NCBI GenBank assembly: GCA_942491735.1
Contig: CALOCN010000014.1
Coordinates: 1,054,001-1,118,000 of the forward strand
Length of the DNA stretch: 64,000 nt
DNA from: CALOCN01 sp942491735
GTDB lineage: Bacteria; Eisenbacteria; RBG-16-71-46; JABDJR01
Reading direction: 5' to 3'
Shown: positions 43,401 to 50,568 of the stretch, piece by piece
Layout of the letters: every line of letters starts with the position of its first letter
Numbering within the stretch: the first letter of the stretch is position 1
Notes under the pieces: model-generated
Told to the model about the DNA's origin: nothing
Databases searched by the model: none
Seen by the model: only the letters and a program-made list of their open reading frames with translations
Made by a program: the position numbers and the translations under genes

Positions 43401-46400
43401 GTGGCCATCGTCGACCACCAGGGGAGCGTGAACGTCTACAGTGATGCCGCCGACGGCGTGCTGACCCCTCAGGGATTCCCGACCACGGTCCGGGCCGGAC
43501 AATTCAGCCCATCCATTGCCATCTGGGAGAAGTACCTCGCGGTGGGCACGCCGGACGGCGACACCACCGGTGCCGACCCGGGAGTGATCCAACTCTACGA
43601 GCGCAACCTGGACGGGTCCTGGGACTTCCTGCCGGTGGAGGTGCTCACCACGAGCCGGGCGACCGGCGGGGACGACATTGGTCGATCCGTGTCCATGGAC
43701 AATGGGACCCTGGTCTTCGGTGCTCCCGGTGACGATGTCGGCGGTCCGGGCGCCGGGTCCCTGGCCCTGTTCGAACTCCAGAGCCCGCCCACGCAGGTCA
43801 CCGCATCCGACGCGGCCTACGCCGATCGGATACAGATCAAGTGGAAGGATCGCTCCACCCAGGCGACCCCGGAAGACGGGTTCAACGTGTATCGGGACGG
43901 TGTGCTCATCGAGTCCACGGGGCCCAATATCCAGAGCTTCAACGACTTCGAGGCCCAGCCGGGGCGGGCCTACCGCTACGGTGTGACCTCGCTGCGCGGG
44001 GGAATCGAGACCGATCCGGTGACGGCCTTTGGCCGCCTGGCTCCCAACGGGGTGATTGCCGGCCGCGTGGAGACCCGGGCCGGAGCCGCGGTGAACGGGG
44101 TCGATATCTGCCTCGATCCTTCTCCCAACAGCTCGGTGCTCTTCGACGGGGCGGGACACGTGAACACCGCGAAGCTCCCGGTCGAGTCGAGTTTCACCCT
44201 GGAGTTCTGGGTCAACGAAGGCCGGGCGGACTTCTTCTCGGAGTACTTCATCCGCTTCCTCAACGGCAGCCAGGAGAAGTTCGTCATCGGGGCCTCGACC
44301 TCGAGCGTGGTGTTCTCCGACGCCTCCGGAGGGACGTCCCAGTCGGCGCCGGCCGGGGAGACCTTCAAGAGCAACACCTGGTACCACATCGCCGCCGTGG
44401 TGAACCTGGACGACGAGGTGGACATCTATGTCAACGGCCAGTTCGCGGGCAACGTCGAGTACGACATCGCCGAGCCCGGCAACATCTCGGTGCGCATGGG
44501 CGGGTTCCTGGGGCGGCTGGACGACGTGCGGCTGTGGGGGACGAAACGGACCCAGAGCCAGATCCAGGAATTCATGAACGTGCCCCTTACCGGGAACGAG
44601 GAAGACCTCCTGGGTTACTGGCCCTTTGACGAAGGGACCGGCCGGTTCTCGGCCGACCCGACCGACGATCCGGCCTACGCCGTCCTCGATGCGGGCTCCC
44701 ACTGGAGCAACGCCGGCGCCCCGCTCACCATCTGCGCGGTGTCCGATATCGAGGGAAACTACGTGCTCGACAACCTGCGCTACGGGAACGAAACCACCTT
44801 CAAGGTCACCCCGCAGCTCCCGAACCGGGTCTTCGAGCCGGGCTTCAAGACCATCACCCTGAGCACCGGGAGCCCGGTGCAGAACGAGGTCGCGTTCCGG
44901 GACATCTCCTCCTACACCATGAGCGGGTTCGTCCAGCTCACCAACGTGATCCTGGACCCGGATGCCTTCTGCTTCGCTCCCAACGTCGAGATCCTTGTCG
45001 ACGGCGAGGTCAAGGGTGTGACCGACGACAACGGGAACTTCTCCATCGCCCTGCCCATCGGTGATCATGTGATCGAGCCGCGCTTCGCGGACCACACCTT
45101 CTCACCGCCGACCTTGCCGGTGACCGTGACCGCCGACACCAGCGGGATCAGGTTCACCGACACGACCCTGCGGAACGTGTCCGGGTTGATCGGGGGAGGA
45201 TGCGGTCTCGATATCGGAACCCTGGAGATCGAGTTCGTCAGCGAGAACGGCTGCTTCTCCAAGGAAGACTACCTGGGCAACGGGAACTACCAGATCCAGC
45301 TGCCGCCCCAGACCTACTTCGTGACCGTGCGGGACGTGACCAACATCCCGGCCGGGCTCGACAAGGCGGATGTGCTCGAGTTCTTCGACCTCCTGGGGAC
45401 CCGGGAGATCAACCTGGCCGAGGCGGACACCACCCTGGACTTCGTCTATCGCGCCCCCATCCGGGTGCGGGTGAGCGGGTTCGACCCGGCGGTCTGCACC
45501 GTGCCCCCGCGCAACGTGCCGGTTCTGGCCCAGGGGGACCAGGTCCAGCTCACCATCGAGGTGTTCGAGGACTACGGTCCCGGCAACGAGTGTCCGGTGG
45601 ACAGCGCCAGCGTCACCATCTACGACGAGATCGTCGACGAAGCGGACAACCCGGTCGTGATCACGGTGGAGAACGGCGTGGCCACCTACGTGACCATCGC
45701 CAACACCCCCAACGTGTTCGCGGGTCGTCGGGACTCCCAGGGCATCGACCGCTCCTACCAGAAGCCGATCACCGCGGTGGCGGATGTCGGCGGAACCTTC
45801 GCCACCAGGACCGAGTGGGTCATCGTCACCGGGCACCGGCCCCGCGTCCCCACCTTCACGTCCGTGACCGAGACGTTCCCGATTCTCATCCTTCGGGATC
45901 CTCCCGGGGACAACTCCTTCTCGTTCCTCCAGGAAGGAACCACCGAGTGCTCGGTAATCCAGAACATCGGACTCGAGACCCTCTCCCTGGGGCTCAGCAT
46001 CGGCGCCAAGACCGGTGTGGAGTTCGAGAAGGGATCCCCGTTCTGGACCACGAAAACGGAAGTCGCCGTTTCCTCGACGGACAAGGTGACGGTGGGGGTC
46101 ACGGCGACCCAGGGGGACGGGTTGACCATCTGCACCACCATCGACCAGACCTTCTCCACCTCCGCGAACGAGCTCTTCGTCGGGGAGGGGGGGGACGTGT
46201 TCCTCGGCGTGGCCCTCAACCTGGTCTTCGCCAAGACGGACGTGATCGAGTTCGATCCACAGACCTGCATCATCACCAAGTCGGAGCAGATCACGGTGGG
46301 AGGAGACGACCAGGAGCCCTTCGATACGATCTATCTCTACACCGCCGATCACATCGAGAATACGGTCATCCCGCAGCTCGAGGAAATCGCCGCGTCGGTC

Positions 46401-49400
46401 TCCGACCCCGATTCCGCGACGTTCTTCAGTTCGGCCGCGGACAACTGGCAGACCCTGCACCTGGACCTCAACGACCGGCTCAAGGATGACGCCATCCTCA
46501 TCACCAACCGGTCCTTCAGCGCCGGGGCGGATTTCAGCTACAGCGAGACCCAGACCGAGACGGACAGCTTCACCTGGTCGGTCAAGGCCTTCGCCAACTA
46601 CGAGGGAGCCCTGGGCTTCAAGTTCGAGGAGTCGGGGAACGGGACCAACAACCAGTTCCTGATCGGGGTCACGGGGGAGTACACCCGCGTGGAGGAGGAG
46701 TCCGAGACCGAAACCGAAACCGTGGGCTACACCCTCTCCGACGACGACATCGGCGACTTTTTCAGCGTGAATGTTCGGTACGACGGGGTCTACGGGACCC
46801 CGGTGTTCGAGGTGGTGAGCGGAACCAGCTCCTGCCCCTGGGAGCCCTGGTACAACGACGACGGGGAGCCCCGGATGCAGCCCCGGGACCAGGCCCTGCT
46901 CGCGGTGGAACCTCCGGAACTGCGGGATGTTCCTCCGACCGAAGCCGCGACCTTCACCCTCGCCCTCACCAACGACAGCCAGAGCGGCGAGGCGCGTGAG
47001 TACGTCCTGCGGACCATCCAGACCAGCAACCCGGGTGGTGCGGTGCTGGCCGCCAACGGATCACCCATTCACGGAGGCATCTCGTTCTTCATCGAGCCGC
47101 AGCAGTCGCAGGAGGTCACCCTCACCGTGAAGCGGGGCCCCCGGCGCTATCTGTACGAGGACATCCAGCTCCAGCTGGTTTCTCCCTGCGAGTACGCCCG
47201 ATGGCAGAACGGAGGACCGCTCCAGTTGGCCGATACGGTTTCCGTGACGGTTGGTTTCGAGGCACCGTGCAGCGAGATCAGCCTTTTCCGACCCCAGTCC
47301 GGATGGACCCACAACGCCACCGACGGCGACAACATCGAGGTCATTCTCAACGACTTCGAGCTCCAGATCAGCGAGGATGACAGCATCGAGTCGGTCGGCG
47401 CCGAGTATCGCCTGGCCAACACTGACAACTGGCTCCCCATCGGAGAGATCCAGAAGGTGCAGATCCCCACCGATATCGAGGGGGACCCCCAGAGCGTGTC
47501 CCTGTTCTGGAACATCACCAACCTGCCTCAGGGAGGACGGTACGAGATCCGTGGGTTCACCCGGTGTGACGGCGGGTCCAACTACTCCATCCCGGCCACC
47601 GGGGTGTTGGATCTGACACCGCCCACCCCCTTCGGGCCGCCACAGCCCGCGGATTCCGTGCTCTCCCTGGGAGAACAGATCAAGGTCACGTTCGACGAGG
47701 CGATTCTCTGCGAGTCGCTCAACGCAGCGAACGTGAGCCTGGACCGGGTGAACCTGGACCTGACCACCACGCCGGTCCAGATCGACGTGAGCTGCAGCGG
47801 CAGCTCGGTCATCATCACCCCGGTATCCCCCGACCTGGCCTCCCTTGAGGGGAAGACCCTCATCGCCAGTCTGACCGGAATCCGGGATCTTGCGGGGAAT
47901 CTCATGGAGGCCCGCGACGGCTCCTCCACCGAGATCTGGGAGTTCGAGGTGCGCCAGTCCGTGTTCACCTGGGAGCAGGGGAGCCTGGTCCGGGAGGTGG
48001 CCTTCCGGAACCCCGGCAGTGTCGGCGCGATCCTGGTCAACGGCACCAACGGCGCGGTCGACTACGAGATCATCGAGGCGCCGGTATGGCTCACCCCAAC
48101 GAGCCCCACGGGAACCCTGCAGACCACGCAATCGGAGATCGTCCGGTTCAACGTGGACCCGCTTCTTCCCATCGGCATCCATCAGGGGACGCTTCGGGCG
48201 GTAGTGCGCAACGGTCTGAGCCAGATCGTGCTCGAGACACCGTTGTTCGTTCAGCTCGAGGTGGTCTGTGTGCCTCCTGCCTGGGAATTCAACCCCGCTG
48301 GCTTCGAGCAATCGATGACCGTGGTGGCCCAGGTCAGCATTGGGGGGGCGCTATCCATTGATCCGGACGACATGATCGCCGCCTTCGTCGGGAACGAGAT
48401 GCGGGGTCTGGCCAGCCCGGAGCTGGTCAGTCAGCTGGGGGACTACATGGTGTTCCTCAGCGTCTACAGCAATCGCCTTTCCGGGGAAGCGGTACGGTTC
48501 GAGGTCTATGACGCTTCGGAGTGCCTACTCTACCCGGCGGCCGACCGCACCCTGGCCTTCCAGGCCGACGACATCCTGGGCGGTCCCGACGTTCCGGAGC
48601 TGATCGTGGCCGGGAACACACCCCCATCCACACTGCAACAGATCCCGGTGGGCAAGGGGTGGACCTGGATCTCGTTCAACCTCTACCGCCAGGACATGAG
48701 CATCGGGGGAGTCCTGGACGATCTCAACCTGATCTCCGGGGACCTGGCCAAGTCCCAGGTCGCGTTCAGCCAGTTCGATCCCACGCTGGGTTGGGCAGGG
48801 AGCCTGGGCACCATCGAGAACACCACCGGATACATGATCCACCTCTCCGAGGCCGGTACGATTTCCCTGGACGGGATTCCGGCCAAGGCGGACAGCGTGG
48901 ATGTGCCGGTGGGGGACGGGTGGACCTGGATCCCCTACCTGCCCCAGGGGGCGACGGACGTCAACACGGCACTGGACGATCTGAGTCCCACCGAGAACGA
49001 CGTCATCAAGAGTCAGTACGGATTCGCCCAGTATCTCAAGATCAACAACAACACCAAGGGGTGGGTGGGTAGCCTCCAACAGATGGAGCCGGGGCTGGCC
49101 TACAAGCTGTATCTCACCAACGCCCAGAACTCGGGGAACGCCTTCCAGTACCCGGTCATTCCCGCGGGCACCCTGTCCCCGACCATCGATCTGGCCTCGC
49201 GAAGGGGACTCAACCTGGCCAGAGAGTCCGGTACGGGCGCGAACGAGGCCGGGTGGTCGGTCGATCCGCATGCCTTCCAGTACAACATGACCATCACCGC
49301 GGCGGTGGAGGTCAACGACGCCGTGGTCGAAGGGAACAGCCTGGTCCTGGGTGCGTTCGTCGGGGATGAGCTGCGTGGGATGGCTCTGCTCCAGTCCATA

Positions 49401-49880
49401 CCGGGTCTTGAAGGCGCGCGTGCGTTCCTGATGGCGTACAGCAACCAGGTCGAGGGGGAAGAGCTGACCTTCCGGATCTACGATCCCCTGGAGGATCGGG
49501 TGGCCGAGGCCGAAGAAACGACGAGCTTTGCCGCCGACGCCTCCGTGGGGACCCTGTCCCAACCGCACTCGGTGAGGGTCCGGCTGAGCGGGGAGGGACC
49601 CACCGTGGTCCGCACCCTGACCCTGGCTCCCATGGCGCCGAATCCGCTTCCCCGCTCGGGATCCGGACTCATCCGCTTCACGCTCCCCGAGAGTGGGCAA
49701 GTCACCCTCCACGTGTTCGACATCCAGGGGCGGATGATCCGGACCCTCCTGGACGAGCGGCGCGAGGCCGGAGAGTACGAGGTTCCCTTCCAGGCTGGAG
49801 ATGTCCCGGCCGGGGTGTACTTCTACCGGATTCGTGCAGGGAACGAGCAGCAGGTGAGGCGGGTCGTTATTACCGGGTAG
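40422..49880 (+). CDS. Giant secreted multidomain protein with FN3, FG-GAP, LamG and T9SS/FlgD-type C-terminus
   Basis: 3152 residues from ATG 40422, where a signal peptide (TSLLFLIVLLIPGQALA) begins. Eight fibronectin-III-like modules of 87-93 residues run from ~48 to ~765 (each with a DRVxITWxDxSxxETGYxVYR core); a ninth is at ~1128. Between them, ~775-1120 has FG-GAP/propeller repeats (VDGDHMIVGAPGKDTEGKVY). ~1235-1425 is a LamG/concanavalin-type domain (FTLEFWVNEG, GYWPFDEGTGR), and ~1430-1640 carries carboxypeptidase-regulatory-like units. A Big_5 Ig-like unit lies at ~2410-2510, two paralogous Ig-like units near ~2620 and ~2950, and the end is a FlgD-Ig/T9SS type A domain (VTLHVFDIQGRMIRTLLDE). 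It is probably a cell-surface adhesin or matrix protein. Confidence 0.9.
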   Translation: MRTPLTSLLFLIVLLIPGQALAQFTGPERPARWTSLADFQANAAITVAATDSLYEDRVEVTWTNAGDFDVFYRVLRDTTLLSVLSSTDSSFVDHDGDPGTVYSYSVKLVDVVGDTTIDMGSDLGSRRILPPGSVVATDGTLAHGVRIDWIDQSLIESGYRILRRPTGVGAFAVLDSVGESEEVYVDVTAAAPTVYDYRVIAFNADGFTSRGGEDSGWTGFVVPPGNVQATDGTFSDRVRITWVDQSPDETGFNVYRNGNLVGTVGLDVTAFDDVDSLGVLHSYAVAAVVDTGGPVLESVLVSDTGIGGPQTLAGADSLVATIDTFDDRVNLMWNDGADHEDAWMVERDGVLIASLGPDTESFDDPDAEPGITYTYGVYAAADSGGTSTTLTDTGRRAVILAPQNVSASDGTHEGFVEIRWESSATSVVLFKILRDGTPFRTVNGTLRSTVDTDIASGATHTYCVVAVTAFEDESPSGCDDGFRRIKAPTEVSASNDAYEDRVLITWKDNSKVETGYNVYRRVSGAGTFALLGTRPAGRTAYVDTAAAPDSLYDYEVEAADALGVSTRTGDTGSRRLSEPTFVEASDGTLETMVVVDWLDNSRFETGYAILRKVAGAVGSPVVIDSVGSDTMTYDDATIAFGVEYEYTVQPFDDLGLSPVTDAVDTGFSSILPPLSLNASDAYASKVVLAWVDQSVIETGYEISRRAAASGTFAVLDTTFASAETWTDLSATSGVEYEYCVRSVSGAASSEPACDFGSFTTPNTSIDIVVDTFIPGTGVATGDRFATAVAVDGDHMIVGAPGKDTEGKVYFYKREDTGWVQTAEFAPPVTETNYGKVVDIHGDYAIALGDGGPTVVYERTLEGDWVYYGRQGLNAALTATIFDGTLAVTGLGIFEGSDIRTVGIYSLDGEGGFDVDYLIRDPNNELATLFGETLMFRDGELFIAAPGPSSTFDGAYVYVTKRVDGVWGGALFSSDRLFGQNAGFGAAMDAKGSQVAIVDHQGSVNVYSDAADGVLTPQGFPTTVRAGQFSPSIAIWEKYLAVGTPDGDTTGADPGVIQLYERNLDGSWDFLPVEVLTTSRATGGDDIGRSVSMDNGTLVFGAPGDDVGGPGAGSLALFELQSPPTQVTASDAAYADRIQIKWKDRSTQATPEDGFNVYRDGVLIESTGPNIQSFNDFEAQPGRAYRYGVTSLRGGIETDPVTAFGRLAPNGVIAGRVETRAGAAVNGVDICLDPSPNSSVLFDGAGHVNTAKLPVESSFTLEFWVNEGRADFFSEYFIRFLNGSQEKFVIGASTSSVVFSDASGGTSQSAPAGETFKSNTWYHIAAVVNLDDEVDIYVNGQFAGNVEYDIAEPGNISVRMGGFLGRLDDVRLWGTKRTQSQIQEFMNVPLTGNEEDLLGYWPFDEGTGRFSADPTDDPAYAVLDAGSHWSNAGAPLTICAVSDIEGNYVLDNLRYGNETTFKVTPQLPNRVFEPGFKTITLSTGSPVQNEVAFRDISSYTMSGFVQLTNVILDPDAFCFAPNVEILVDGEVKGVTDDNGNFSIALPIGDHVIEPRFADHTFSPPTLPVTVTADTSGIRFTDTTLRNVSGLIGGGCGLDIGTLEIEFVSENGCFSKEDYLGNGNYQIQLPPQTYFVTVRDVTNIPAGLDKADVLEFFDLLGTREINLAEADTTLDFVYRAPIRVRVSGFDPAVCTVPPRNVPVLAQGDQVQLTIEVFEDYGPGNECPVDSASVTIYDEIVDEADNPVVITVENGVATYVTIANTPNVFAGRRDSQGIDRSYQKPITAVADVGGTFATRTEWVIVTGHRPRVPTFTSVTETFPILILRDPPGDNSFSFLQEGTTECSVIQNIGLETLSLGLSIGAKTGVEFEKGSPFWTTKTEVAVSSTDKVTVGVTATQGDGLTICTTIDQTFSTSANELFVGEGGDVFLGVALNLVFAKTDVIEFDPQTCIITKSEQITVGGDDQEPFDTIYLYTADHIENTVIPQLEEIAASVSDPDSATFFSSAADNWQTLHLDLNDRLKDDAILITNRSFSAGADFSYSETQTETDSFTWSVKAFANYEGALGFKFEESGNGTNNQFLIGVTGEYTRVEEESETETETVGYTLSDDDIGDFFSVNVRYDGVYGTPVFEVVSGTSSCPWEPWYNDDGEPRMQPRDQALLAVEPPELRDVPPTEAATFTLALTNDSQSGEAREYVLRTIQTSNPGGAVLAANGSPIHGGISFFIEPQQSQEVTLTVKRGPRRYLYEDIQLQLVSPCEYARWQNGGPLQLADTVSVTVGFEAPCSEISLFRPQSGWTHNATDGDNIEVILNDFELQISEDDSIESVGAEYRLANTDNWLPIGEIQKVQIPTDIEGDPQSVSLFWNITNLPQGGRYEIRGFTRCDGGSNYSIPATGVLDLTPPTPFGPPQPADSVLSLGEQIKVTFDEAILCESLNAANVSLDRVNLDLTTTPVQIDVSCSGSSVIITPVSPDLASLEGKTLIASLTGIRDLAGNLMEARDGSSTEIWEFEVRQSVFTWEQGSLVREVAFRNPGSVGAILVNGTNGAVDYEIIEAPVWLTPTSPTGTLQTTQSEIVRFNVDPLLPIGIHQGTLRAVVRNGLSQIVLETPLFVQLEVVCVPPAWEFNPAGFEQSMTVVAQVSIGGALSIDPDDMIAAFVGNEMRGLASPELVSQLGDYMVFLSVYSNRLSGEAVRFEVYDASECLLYPAADRTLAFQADDILGGPDVPELIVAGNTPPSTLQQIPVGKGWTWISFNLYRQDMSIGGVLDDLNLISGDLAKSQVAFSQFDPTLGWAGSLGTIENTTGYMIHLSEAGTISLDGIPAKADSVDVPVGDGWTWIPYLPQGATDVNTALDDLSPTENDVIKSQYGFAQYLKINNNTKGWVGSLQQMEPGLAYKLYLTNAQNSGNAFQYPVIPAGTLSPTIDLASRRGLNLARESGTGANEAGWSVDPHAFQYNMTITAAVEVNDAVVEGNSLVLGAFVGDELRGMALLQSIPGLEGARAFLMAYSNQVEGEELTFRIYDPLEDRVAEAEETTSFAADASVGTLSQPHSVRVRLSGEGPTVVRTLTLAPMAPNPLPRSGSGLIRFTLPESGQVTLHVFDIQGRMIRTLLDERREAGEYEVPFQAGDVPAGVYFYRIRAGNEQQVRRVVITG

Positions 49881-49898
49881 GGGACTCCGAAGTAACCG

Positions 49899-49935
49899 GG
49901 AGCCACGGCGGCAACACCGTCGTGGCTCCTTTCCT
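49899..49935 (+). terminator. Rho-independent terminator after the giant gene
   Basis: GGAGCCACGGCGG (49899-49911) pairs with CCGTCGTGGCTCC (49917-49929) across a 5-base loop, with one G-T pair, then TTTCC. It begins 18 bases after the stop and separates the giant gene from the ECF sigma gene. Confidence 0.8.
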
Positions 49936-49983
49936 GGTTACGGTTGGATGGTAGCGGTTGGGATCTGGTAGGTTTTTACCTCC

Positions 49984-50553
49984 ATGCCGGAACACCGCGA
50001 AGCCATCACCCAACTGCTCAACCGCGCCATTGACGGCGACGACGCTGCTTCGCGTGAGGTCCTGCCCCATGTCTACCAGGAGTTACGGGATCTGGCTGCC
50101 TACCGCATGTCGAGGATCCCTCCAGGTCAGACCCTGCAGCCAACGGCTCTGGTTCATGAGGCCTGGATGCGGCTGGCCAAGAAGCAGGATCCGGCCTGGA
50201 AGGGGAGGCGCCACTTCTTCTTTGCCGCGGCCCGGGCCATGCGGGACATTCTTGTCGAGGATGCCCGTCGCAAGGGAGCGCAGAAACGGGAGGGGGGTAG
50301 GCAGCGGGTTGAGCTTGAAGCCGCAAACATCGCCATTGAGCCCCCCACCGACAGCATCATTGACCTGGACTTCGCCCTCATCAAGCTCGAGACCCTGGAC
50401 GCCCAGGGCCACCAGTTGGTCATGCTGCGGTACTTCGCCGGCCTCACCATGGAGGAAACCGCCGAGGTTCTGGAGGTCCCGCTTCGAACCGCGGAGCGCA
50501 AGTGGCGCTTCATCCGATCCTGGCTCCGCGAGGAACTGGACATCATTCTCTGA
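49984..50553 (+). CDS. ECF-type RNA polymerase sigma factor (STPK-associated group)
   Basis: 189 residues. Region 2: LPHVYQELRDLAAYRMSRIP, with TALVHEAWMRLA and FFFAAARAMRDILVEDARRK. Region 4: LVMLRYFAGLTMEETAEVLE with VPLRTAERKWRFIRSWLREE. This matches the Sigma70_ECF subgroup that is genetically linked to Ser/Thr kinases. The kinase follows 15 bases later. In that group the kinase is thought to control the sigma factor, and no anti-sigma gene is seen here. Confidence 0.92.
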   Translation: MPEHREAITQLLNRAIDGDDAASREVLPHVYQELRDLAAYRMSRIPPGQTLQPTALVHEAWMRLAKKQDPAWKGRRHFFFAAARAMRDILVEDARRKGAQKREGGRQRVELEAANIAIEPPTDSIIDLDFALIKLETLDAQGHQLVMLRYFAGLTMEETAEVLEVPLRTAERKWRFIRSWLREELDIIL

Positions 50554-50568
50554 CCCCGGGGTTCCACT

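Noticed and set aside
43263..45095. 610-codon minus-strand frame inside the giant gene
   Set aside because: Antisense to modules with recognisable FG-GAP, FN3 and LamG features.
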